Shown here piece after piece: positions 1-6,385 of a stretch of 8,993 nucleotides of DNA. Made by a program: the position numbers and the translations under genes. Under the pieces are notes generated by a model. That model worked only from the letters and a program-made list of their open reading frames with translations. It was not told the DNA's origin and did no database searches. The first letter of the stretch is position 1, and each line of letters begins with the position of its first letter. The DNA is from an uncultured Mucilaginibacter sp. (lineage in GTDB: Bacteria; Bacteroidota; Bacteroidia; Sphingobacteriales; Sphingobacteriaceae). Location: positions 1-8,993 of the forward strand of contig CAISKH010000415.1 of the NCBI GenBank assembly GCA_903885865.1. Direction: 5' to 3'.

Positions 1-1488
1 GAACTTATTACCGTAACCGATAATAACGTTGCACCCGAGATAGTACTCGTACGAAAACTCCTCGTAGTTAGTTGCCAAAACAATATTTTCAGTATGCGGA
101 AATTTTTCCTTTATGGCAGGTATGTAGTAGTCAAGCGGCCCTTTTAAAGGATGCGAAAGTTGATAGATATAATCGGAAAAATGGTTTTCGCTTAATGCTA
201 TGTCCGACAGGCAAATAAAGCACGCAAGTGGCAAGAAAGATAATCTTATAGAATTAAAGAACTTTCTCTGCGGTAGCACAGCTTCGTATCCTAGAATAAT
301 AAACACGTTCGACAATAATATCAAAACTATTACAGGCTGTAGCACAATAAAATAGCGGGTATAGAGCCATGGCATGCGGCCGGCGAACACCGGTAAAACT
401 GCTAAAAAAATAAGCATAAAAAACTCCATCGCCTCCAGCATTTTTGTATTCTCGCTTAAACTCAGTTTATTCTTTTTAACAAAATAATAATATCCCTCCC
501 TAAATATCTTGACAATAATCATTGCGGGCAATAAATCGAATTTGCATAAGACAGCCAACAGGCCGCGCAAATGGTTTACATAAGCCATAAGGTCGCTATG
601 ATAGTAACGACTGGCAGCGCTTGCGTTTTCGAAAAATTGATAGAAAACAAGTTCAGGAATAAGCAACAAGGCCGATAAATATAATGGACTGGTCAATATC
701 AACAACTCTTTAAAGCTGCATGGTTGCACAAAACGAACCAGTTTCCAACGAAAATTCAAATATGATATACACTGATACAGGCCCACAGTGACAAATATAC
801 TTACGTATGTTAAATAGCTTATATTAAAAGATACAAGTAAAAGTAACAACAATAACGTTAAATACTTACGTCGCGAATATTTACGATAAAAATGGAAGGA
901 GGCGAAGACATAAAAAAAACACGCAGTGGCAAGTATTATCAACGAATAATATCTCGCCTGGCGAATGTGCAAGAGCAGGTTTACTGAAAGCAATTCCAAA
1001 AACAGAAATGAGGCAAAGAAAATTCTAAACGAATTTGTGGTATTAAAAAAGCCTGAAAAAGCATACGCAAAAATTACCAGCCCAATAATTGCTGCAATGG
1101 CAAATGGCAACCTAATCAGCGCAGTTTTTTGATAAACGTCCTGCGTAAATTCAGCAAGTTTAACCCCAATAGCGCCAAAATAATAATTGCCCCAAACCGA
1201 AGCGGCAGAGGCATCATATTTCTCTCTGTAACCAAGCCACATAGGATTCTCAGGAACATAAATCGAATTTATGCCATTGTGAACTTTAAGATAACCATAA
1301 TTAATGACTCGTTGCGATCCCATGGCAGTTTCTGCCTCGTCATTCCACAAAAGGGGGTACGAAATATTTTTGCACGCAGCGAAACCAAGCAATAGCAGCA
1401 AAGCAAAGATGATTGACTTTTCTAAAACCGAACGCCCTTTATCCAATCTTAAAGAATTACTTTCTTCTGTATGGTTATTCTCTCTCAC
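1..1488 (-). CDS. GT-C membrane glycosyltransferase, PMT_2/ArnT-like (C-terminus beyond window)
   Basis: The minus strand is open without a stop from a GTG at 1488 to the left edge, giving 496 residues of a protein that continues outside. After a short polar N-terminus comes a hydrophobic helix (about residues 25-39) and then the first periplasmic loop with NISYPLLWNDEAETAM. The Asp50-Glu51 pair there is the acidic motif of GT-C enzymes such as PMT_2 and ArnT, which take sugars from polyprenyl-phosphate donors outside the inner membrane. Many further hydrophobic helices follow. The last 60 residues are more polar, like the C-terminal periplasmic part of the family. GTG 1488 is the first start after an upstream stop at 1498-1500; TTG 1446 is an alternative, and the first in-frame ATG lies inside the catalytic loop. 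It follows the wecE-like gene after 80 bases, so it probably shares its transcript. The sugar and acceptor cannot be read from the sequence. Confidence 0.88.
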   Translation of the reverse strand, partial: MRENNHTEESNSLRLDKGRSVLEKSIIFALLLLLGFAACKNISYPLLWNDEAETAMGSQRVINYGYLKVHNGINSIYVPENPMWLGYREKYDASAASVWGNYYFGAIGVKLAEFTQDVYQKTALIRLPFAIAAIIGLVIFAYAFSGFFNTTNSFRIFFASFLFLELLSVNLLLHIRQARYYSLIILATACFFYVFASFHFYRKYSRRKYLTLLLLLLLVSFNISYLTYVSIFVTVGLYQCISYLNFRWKLVRFVQPCSFKELLILTSPLYLSALLLIPELVFYQFFENASAASRYYHSDLMAYVNHLRGLLAVLCKFDLLPAMIIVKIFREGYYYFVKKNKLSLSENTKMLEAMEFFMLIFLAVLPVFAGRMPWLYTRYFIVLQPVIVLILLSNVFIILGYEAVLPQRKFFNSIRLSFLPLACFICLSDIALSENHFSDYIYQLSHPLKGPLDYYIPAIKEKFPHTENIVLATNYEEFSYEYYLGCNVIIGYGNKF

Positions 1489-1568
1489 TTTTAATAATCA
1501 GCTTTAAAATATAAAAATCGTATTTAAAATTATTGGCCAGCAAAAAAATGCTTACGGTTTAAGTTCAC

Positions 1569-2696
1569 CTAGGTATAAAATTTATAAATAGTATCAATTA
1601 CCTTCCTTTGATCGCTTTCGGTTAAATCAAAGTAAAGTGGAAGGCGTACCAAACAATCTGTAAAGTGGTCGGCATGAGGCAAATCGTAATGTCCACCAGT
1701 TTTTAAATAAAACGGACTTTTGTGCAGCGATAAATAATGAAACACAGCAAGGATATCTTCCCGTTTTAAGTATTCCAGCAACCCCTTCATTTCAGCGGCT
1801 GTATTAGTTACCAGATAAAACATATGTGCATTATTGGTTGCATAATCGGGAATAACCGGGAGTTTGACACGGCCCGTACCCGCTAATTCCGTAAGGCCTT
1901 GATAATAGCTGGCCCATGATTTCTTTCGCCTTTCCTGAATGACTTGAATATTTTCGAGCTGTGCATATAAAAAGGCAGCAATTAAATCGGATGGAAGAAA
2001 GGAAGAGCCAATGTCAACCCAGTTATATTTATCAATTTCTCCTCTAAAAAATTTGCTCCGGTTCGTTCCCTTTTCGCGAATAATTTCGGCCCGTTCGATG
2101 AACTTTTCATCGTTAATCACAAGCATTCCGCCTTCACCCGAAATTATGTTCTTCGTCTCATGAAAAGAAAAAGCAGCCAGATGCCCTAATGAGCCCAACG
2201 GACGCTCCCTGTAATAACTATCGATAGCTTGCGCGGCATCCTCTATAACATAAAGAGAATATTTGTCGGCAAGTCGCTTTATTTTATCCATATCGCATGC
2301 TACGCCCGCATAATGCACGACAACTATTGCCTTAGTTTGTTTCGTAATCAGGGCTTCAATTGTATCCGGATCCATGTTAGGATGAATGGCGCTGCTATCA
2401 GCGAACACTAGGTTAGCTCCTCGTAAAACAAACGCATTTGCGGTTGATACAAATGTGTATGACGGTATAATTATCTCGTCTCCGGGTTTTGTATCAATCA
2501 ATATGGCGGCCATTTCAAGCGCATCTGTGCAGGACGTGGTTAATAATACTTTTTTGAAGCCATATTTATCTTCAAAAAACTGATGGCACTTTTTAGTAAA
2601 ATTGCCGTCGCCAGAAATTTTTCCGCTTAAAACCGCTTCCTGAATATATTTCAATTCATTACCGGTTAAAAAGGGTTTATTGAAAGGGATTTTCAT
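1569..2696 (-). CDS. wecE: dTDP-4-amino-4,6-dideoxyhexose transaminase, WecE type
   Basis: This is a 375-residue PLP-dependent aminotransferase of the DegT/DnrJ/EryC1/StrS family, full length for WecE. It should convert a dTDP-4-keto-6-deoxyhexose plus glutamate to the 4-amino sugar (dTDP-Fuc4N in enterobacteria). Similarity to E. coli WecE, recalled from memory, is strong along the whole chain: PSYTFVSTANAFVLRGA (78-94), VHYAGVACDMD (127-137), AEIIREKGTNRSKFFRG and a NAHMFY segment. The PLP residues are visible: Asp153 and Gln156 in EDAAQ, and the Schiff-base Lys182 in FSFHETKN. The ATG at 2696 matches the family N-terminus (MKIPFNKP) and has no Shine-Dalgarno sequence. It lies between a GtrB/ArnC-type and a GT-C glycosyltransferase and is divergent from an acyltransferase-hydratase fusion, which fits a pathway for an N-acylated amino sugar. 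A D-Qui4N product (VioA-like) cannot be excluded. No dTDP-glucose synthase or dehydratase gene is in the window. Confidence 0.92.
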   Translation of the reverse strand: MKIPFNKPFLTGNELKYIQEAVLSGKISGDGNFTKKCHQFFEDKYGFKKVLLTTSCTDALEMAAILIDTKPGDEIIIPSYTFVSTANAFVLRGANLVFADSSAIHPNMDPDTIEALITKQTKAIVVVHYAGVACDMDKIKRLADKYSLYVIEDAAQAIDSYYRERPLGSLGHLAAFSFHETKNIISGEGGMLVINDEKFIERAEIIREKGTNRSKFFRGEIDKYNWVDIGSSFLPSDLIAAFLYAQLENIQVIQERRKKSWASYYQGLTELAGTGRVKLPVIPDYATNNAHMFYLVTNTAAEMKGLLEYLKREDILAVFHYLSLHKSPFYLKTGGHYDLPHADHFTDCLVRLPLYFDLTESDQRKVIDTIYKFYT

Positions 2697-2768
2697 TTAG
2701 AGTTTATTTTACGCTACCACAGCATCCAGTCAAAACTTTTGGTTTAAATTTATTACCGGCTTGCCTTT

Positions 2769-2799
2769 CAAAAGATAAATAATGCCGTGCACAAAACAA
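2769..2799 (-). promoter_or_regulatory. Possible Bacteroidota-type promoter ahead of the wecE-like gene
   Basis: On the minus strand there is TTG (2799-2797), 19 bases, then TATCTTTTG (2777-2769). This is close to the Bacteroidota -33/-7 pattern TTG / TAnnTTTG, with one extra T in the -7 element. It would give a leader of roughly 65 bases before the ATG at 2696. It is a pattern match only; the gene could equally be read through from the glycosyltransferase gene upstream. Confidence 0.3.
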
Positions 2800-2801
2800 T
2801 A

Positions 2802-3749
2802 TCAATCGTCATTTACCTTTTCATCAATAAAATACAGGGGCCTGTTCTTTACTACATCAAAAGTTTTTCCGACGTAAAGGCCAACAATTCCAAGTGTAAA
2901 AATAGTTAACCCGGATAAAAACCATATTGATACAAGCAGCCCATACGCCAGCGAAAAGTTGGCACCAGAAAAATAGCGTGTAATAAAATAAGCCACAAAA
3001 AAAGCCGAAATTACGGATATGGTAAGACCAATGTTTGTTACAATCTTTAAAGGCTTATCAGAATAAGCTGTTGATATATTGATGGCAAGATTAATAAGTT
3101 TATACCAGTTATAAGAACTTTTTCCTTGAAATCGCTTATCATGAAATACGTCGATACCTGTGGATTTAAACCCTACCCATCTGGCCATTGGTGAAAAAGC
3201 CCTTAACGGTTCTCTGATTTGATTTATGGCCCTAATTACTTTTTTATTGTAAATACCAAAGTTCGAAATAGTACTGTCTTGTTGAATTCCAGATAAATAT
3301 GAATAGAATTTGTAAAACAAGAGCGCCGAAAACTTTTTATTAAAATCATCTTTTCTATTTACCCGCCGCGCAAATACAAGATCATATCCCTCTTGTGCCT
3401 TCCTATATAAATTAATAATTTCTTCTGGCCGATCCTGTAAATCGCAATCCATAACAACAATCCAATCTCCTTTTGCATTATCAAGCCCGGCAGTTATTGC
3501 ATGATGCTGACCAAAATTCCGACTTAACTTTATGGCCTTTACCCTTTTGTCCTTTTTCGTGTTTTCAATAATTTCTTTCCATCCATTATCAGGACTGCCA
3601 TCATCAACTAAGATTATTTCAAAATCAGGCGCAATTTGCTCCAAGCTATTTATGAGCCTGACAACCAATTCATCAACTATTCCCTCGGCGTTATACACCG
3701 GCGACACGACAGAAATTAACACAACTTTATTGCTCTGCTCAATTACCAT
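2802..3749 (-). CDS. Family 2 glycosyltransferase, GtrB/ArnC/DPM1-like, polyprenyl-phosphate type
   Basis: With the ATG at 3749 this protein has 315 residues, normal for polyprenyl-phosphate glycosyltransferases that move a sugar from a nucleotide to undecaprenyl phosphate on the cytoplasmic face. The GT-A domain opens with ISVVSPVYNAE (12-22) and has the nucleotide-binding VDDGSPDNGW (48-57), LSRNFGQHHAITAGL (75-89) and the metal-binding DxD at Asp101-Cys-Asp103 in MDCDLQDRPE. Two C-terminal membrane helices (about 236-258 and 268-292) complete the GtrB/ArnC architecture. The frame stays open upstream to an ATG at 3911, but those 54 extra residues look unlike any glycosyltransferase N-terminus, so the start at 3749 is preferred. 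It is followed after 104 bases by the wecE-like gene, then by a GT-C enzyme that could use the lipid-linked sugar it makes. The sugar is unknown; an amino sugar is inferred from the neighbour. Confidence 0.88.
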   Translation of the reverse strand: MVIEQSNKVVLISVVSPVYNAEGIVDELVVRLINSLEQIAPDFEIILVDDGSPDNGWKEIIENTKKDKRVKAIKLSRNFGQHHAITAGLDNAKGDWIVVMDCDLQDRPEEIINLYRKAQEGYDLVFARRVNRKDDFNKKFSALLFYKFYSYLSGIQQDSTISNFGIYNKKVIRAINQIREPLRAFSPMARWVGFKSTGIDVFHDKRFQGKSSYNWYKLINLAINISTAYSDKPLKIVTNIGLTISVISAFFVAYFITRYFSGANFSLAYGLLVSIWFLSGLTIFTLGIVGLYVGKTFDVVKNRPLYFIDEKVNDD

Positions 3750-4140
3750 ACCATCTAAGAAGGTTCTTAAATATCCCGAACTTTTCCATTCACCCTTCAC
3801 TAGCAATATTATGAAATAAAACGTAACTTTTGCGCTATAACCAGTAGTACAATTCAAACTTCCCGTATCAGCGCGAGATGGTATGCTGACTTGGACTAAG
3901 AAATTTAGCATTACAATAATCGTAGAGTATAAAAACCGGGGTTTAGAAAGGGACGCGGAAATTAAAAACGGGAGGGAAAATTATTTTTATTCTATAGAAA
4001 TAAATTATAGCATTATATATTGTATAAAGTTATAACTATTAAAAAAACACCCAAAACCTATAGTTTCGCAAAAAATTAAAACATACTATTGTCGCTAAAT
4101 AAGTAACTTCATAACGTTTAAATTACATCAAGCAACCTAT
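3750..4140. promoter_or_regulatory. AT-rich divergent intergenic region
   Basis: This 391-base spacer separates the divergent starts of the glycosyltransferase (3749, minus) and the acyltransferase-hydratase fusion (4141, plus), so it should hold promoters for both. The part from 3980 to 4140 is very rich in A and T and has several in-frame stops. A perfect 10-base palindrome, TTCTATAGAA, lies at 3990-3999. Partial -7-like elements, for example TATAGTTTCG at 4059-4068 and TACTATTG at 4084-4091, lack a correctly spaced -33 TTG, so no promoter is assigned. No RNA gene or protein gene was recognised here. Confidence 0.5.
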
Positions 4141-5292
4141 ATGAATGCTATTTCGCATGCCTTGAAGGAAAGCAGCCGTTTCGAGATGAATATATACCGC
4201 GGGGTATCTGAACATGTAGATATTAAAATCCTAAAAGATACGATCCTGAAAAATAATGTTGATATTCTTATGCTTAGAATACCCGCTGAAAATATCGCAG
4301 AACAAGATAAGTTAGACAGGTTAGGGTTCGATTATCTTTGCGCAGACACTTTAGTATATTATTCATCACAACTGCAACAAACCGAAACGGTCAACCTGCG
4401 AAATGCTGATATTCAATTTTACGTTACTACTCAAGGAGATATTGAGAGGCTGAACGCGATGGTATTACAAATATTTAGCAATTATACCAATCACTATAAT
4501 TCCAATCCATACATTAATAAAAAACATATAACCGAAGGGTATCAGGAGTGGGTGCGCGATTTTATATCTAAGGAAACAAACGGTAGTTGTATTTCGTGGA
4601 TTATTAAACGAGGAAAAGAACTGGTAGGTTTTGCAACGTGTAGCCATGACGAAAAAGAAAAGAACTGTGAGGGTATATTATATGGTGTGATGCCTGGACA
4701 GGACGGCAAGGGAATTTACACAGATCTGATCCGTTATACCATGAATTATTTTAAAACGCGGGGATATGAAACAATGAAGGTTTCCACCCAAATACAAAAT
4801 GTAGCTGTCCAAAAAGTATGGGGAAGGGAAGGATTTTTTCTATCAAAATCATATAATACTTTTCACATTAACTCACTGCTTGGTTATTCTTTAAGAGGCA
4901 AAACCGAAATGGACTTTACAATAAGTGAAAGTGATGTACAAAAAGTTGCTGAAACTACCGGAGATTTTAATCCCATACATTTTGATGACTCATTTGCAAT
5001 CGAAAATAAGTTGGATCGCAAAATTGCTCATGGTATTATACCCAACTCAATGCTTACCAAATTTTACGGCATGGAATATCCGGGAAATGGTACACTTTTT
5101 CTAAAATACAAATATCTTTTTTTACGCCCGTTGTATTTAAACGAGGCATATAAATTAACGATAGGATTCCCGGTAATAAATAGCGAATCTGGAATATACA
5201 AATCGGTTGCAACGATCAGGGATAGGGATAATAATGTATGCCTTATTGGATATAGTGATATGAAGAAAAGAATTGCAGTTAGCGCGGTTTAG
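4141..5292 (+). CDS. Fusion of WecD-like GNAT acyltransferase and MaoC-type (R)-enoyl-CoA hydratase
   Basis: This 383-residue protein has two recognisable halves. Residues about 1-245 resemble WecD-type GNAT enzymes, which acylate the 4-amino group of dTDP-4-amino-4,6-dideoxyhexoses: a variable N-terminal part ending KLDRLGF, a CoA-loop-like MPGQDGKGIYTDLI (184-197), and QIQNVAVQKVWGREGFF (217-233). Residues about 255-370 are a hot-dog domain of the MaoC/PhaJ family. It carries the hydratase motif TGDFNPIHFDDSFA (273-286), with the catalytic pair Asp275 and His280 at the same spacing as Asp31/His36 of Aeromonas PhaJ. PhaJ-type enzymes hydrate trans-2-enoyl-CoA to (R)-3-hydroxyacyl-CoA. Inference: the C-terminal half supplies a hydroxyacyl-CoA that the N-terminal half transfers to the amino sugar made by the divergent wecE-like gene. 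No signal peptide is seen, so it should be cytoplasmic. The only ATG after an upstream stop at 4099 is 4141, without a Shine-Dalgarno sequence. The hot-dog domain could instead only bind an acyl group. Confidence 0.85.
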   Translation: MNAISHALKESSRFEMNIYRGVSEHVDIKILKDTILKNNVDILMLRIPAENIAEQDKLDRLGFDYLCADTLVYYSSQLQQTETVNLRNADIQFYVTTQGDIERLNAMVLQIFSNYTNHYNSNPYINKKHITEGYQEWVRDFISKETNGSCISWIIKRGKELVGFATCSHDEKEKNCEGILYGVMPGQDGKGIYTDLIRYTMNYFKTRGYETMKVSTQIQNVAVQKVWGREGFFLSKSYNTFHINSLLGYSLRGKTEMDFTISESDVQKVAETTGDFNPIHFDDSFAIENKLDRKIAHGIIPNSMLTKFYGMEYPGNGTLFLKYKYLFLRPLYLNEAYKLTIGFPVINSESGIYKSVATIRDRDNNVCLIGYSDMKKRIAVSAV

Positions 5293-5300
5293 TAATATCA

Positions 5301-5478
5301 AAGTTTATTCGAATTATCTAACAACACTTTTGCTGCTAACTGTTTTTTCAAACTTTTTGCCCTTAGATTCATTATTCATGTCAACATTCAGGTTGATAAC
5401 AAGAAGATTTACCTCGATTATTTGCATGACAAAAACAAACATATTATTGATTCATCACAGGTTTTAAACTTGTCTCGG
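5301..5478 (+). pseudogene. Decayed 5' remnant of a DUF4369/TlpA-like gene, paralogue of the gene at 6386
   Basis: Codons from 5362 to 5472 read LRFIIHVNIQ, then VDNKKIYLDYLHDKNKHII and DSSQVLNL. They align with VEFTIHGNIQ, GMNNEKVYLDYLDDKDNHIV and DSVQVSNG of the gene at 6386. By hand count 59 of 75 bases match between 5395-5469 and 6488-6562. Upstream, 5318-5347 encodes LTTLLLLTVF, like the signal peptide LTLFLLTGFF of the intact gene, but in another frame: two bases are missing near 5348. The position of the start ATG reads AAG. The frame ends at TAA 5479-5481, and nothing of the thioredoxin domain follows. The remnant begins about ten bases after the stop of the fusion gene. Its divergence shows an old duplication that later decayed. 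A continuous 64-codon frame across 5273-5467 exists but mixes both frames and is not a gene. Confidence 0.8.
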
Positions 5479-5513
5479 TAAGTATATATAAATATAGTAT
5501 TTTTATATACTTA
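5479..5513. terminator. AT-rich inverted repeat, possible terminator
   Basis: Arms 5479-5494 (TAAGTATATATAAATA) and 5498-5513 (TATTTTTATATACTTA) pair over 16 bases with one mismatch and a 3-base loop TAG. On the plus strand the run TTATTTTTAG follows. The hairpin lies downstream of the fusion gene and its attached remnant and ahead of the lipoprotein gene, where a terminator is expected. The stem holds almost no G or C, so its strength as an intrinsic terminator is doubtful; it could also be a trace of a small mobile sequence. Confidence 0.5.
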
Positions 5514-5726
5514 TTTTTAGTATTTTGAACCTCACTCCTTAATAGGACTTCATAAAATTTTCACTGCCCATTGCATAGTCAATTGGCGCCACTAAAAAGG
5601 AACTTAGCAAAACCCTTTTAATCCGCTTAGCTTTGAAGATTTAACCCAACAGGCAACCCTTTACGATTTGTAAACGTTAATGCTAGGAGGACCGCGATTT
5701 AAGCTACCATCAAAAAACAACCAGAA
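5514..5726. other. Intergenic leader of the lipoprotein gene
   Basis: No gene was recognised in this stretch. TACGATTTG at 5662-5670 resembles the Bacteroidota -7 element but has three bases instead of two between TA and TTTG, and no TTG at the right distance upstream. A perfect AGGAGG at 5685-5690 is too far (36 bases) from the ATG at 5727 and has no usable start behind it. A weak inverted repeat (TAAAAAGG / CCTTTTA, about 5593-5620) was noted without a clear role. Confidence 0.4.
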
Positions 5727-6323
5727 ATGCGAAAACTTATTTTATTATTACCCGTGTTGATTCTAATTGCTTACGGCTGTAAAAAGGAAAAGAACGGCAA
5801 TGTGGATTCATTATCCAACTATCCTTTAGCAACAGGGGATATTTGGACCTACCAGATTGATGACAGCATCAATCATACCACCCAAATGGCTACTTTTAAA
5901 ATTACCGGTAGCACCGTGTTTGGCGGTGTTGTTAGTTACAGCACGCAAACCACAATTAACGGAACCATAGTAGACAGCGGGCAGATTATCAATTCGGGTG
6001 ACTCTGTTATATATCAACCAAACGGACAAAGCCTTTTTTCCAATATCACGCTTTTGTTCCCACTAGCGCAAAACAATAACTGGCATACCGAATATTTTGG
6101 TGATTCGGTTTTTGTTTTAGCAGCCAACATCAACTTCTCGGTTTTGGGAACCAATTATGATAGCGTTTATAATGTTGGGCGCATTCAATCAGTACCCGAC
6201 TTGTACATTCACCAAAACCTCTACATCGCGCCGCATGTAGGTATCATACAGGAAACTTTAGAGGTTGACCCATGGATACCGGTGCATAAAACCATTAAAC
6301 TGGTTAGCTATAACCTGCATTAG
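5727..6323 (+). CDS. Small secreted lipoprotein of unknown function
   Basis: This 198-residue protein starts MRKLILLLPVLILIAYGCKK, a lipoprotein signal with the probable lipidated Cys18 followed by two lysines, typical of Bacteroidota. The lipobox IAYGC is imperfect at -3 but acceptable. The mature part has YPLATGDIWTYQ (32-43), resembling the start of extracytoplasmic domains with a YxPLxxGxxWxY pattern, followed by alternating hydrophobic and polar segments that suggest beta strands. No catalytic motif is visible, and Cys18 is the only cysteine. It should be anchored to a membrane facing the periplasm or the outside. The next gene in the same direction starts 62 bases later and encodes a periplasmic thioredoxin-like protein, so the two may be co-transcribed. 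The ATG at 5727 is chosen because it directly precedes the signal peptide. Confidence 0.78.
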   Translation: MRKLILLLPVLILIAYGCKKEKNGNVDSLSNYPLATGDIWTYQIDDSINHTTQMATFKITGSTVFGGVVSYSTQTTINGTIVDSGQIINSGDSVIYQPNGQSLFSNITLLFPLAQNNNWHTEYFGDSVFVLAANINFSVLGTNYDSVYNVGRIQSVPDLYIHQNLYIAPHVGIIQETLEVDPWIPVHKTIKLVSYNLH

Positions 6324-6385
6324 TATTAAAACCAACAGAAGTCATCGCGTTAATTGCTATCTGTTTTACTTACTTTAGCGAAGTG

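Noticed and set aside
1129..1507. Plus-strand open frames of 88 and 67 codons
   Set aside because: They lie opposite the GT-C gene, whose minus-strand frame shows the family motif and an unbroken hydrophobic profile; both begin at arbitrary codons and encode no recognisable protein.
1..3749. Literal aminoarabinose (arn) operon for lipid A
   Set aside because: The transaminase matches WecE more closely than ArnB, no ArnA-like formyltransferase/decarboxylase is present, and the glycosyltransferases are only of the same general classes.
3990..3999. Palindrome TTCTATAGAA as an operator
   Set aside because: A ten-base AT palindrome in strongly AT-rich DNA can easily arise by chance, and no regulator or second copy is visible.
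5539..5635. Minus-strand open frame of about 31 codons ending YAMGSENFMKSY
   Set aside because: The peptide looks protein-like, but it has no convincing start, is very short and matches no family I recognise; it may be chance or an unidentified remnant.
5685..5690. Perfect AGGAGG sequence
   Set aside because: It is 36 bases before the lipoprotein ATG, has no start codon at a useful distance, and this phylum rarely relies on such sites.
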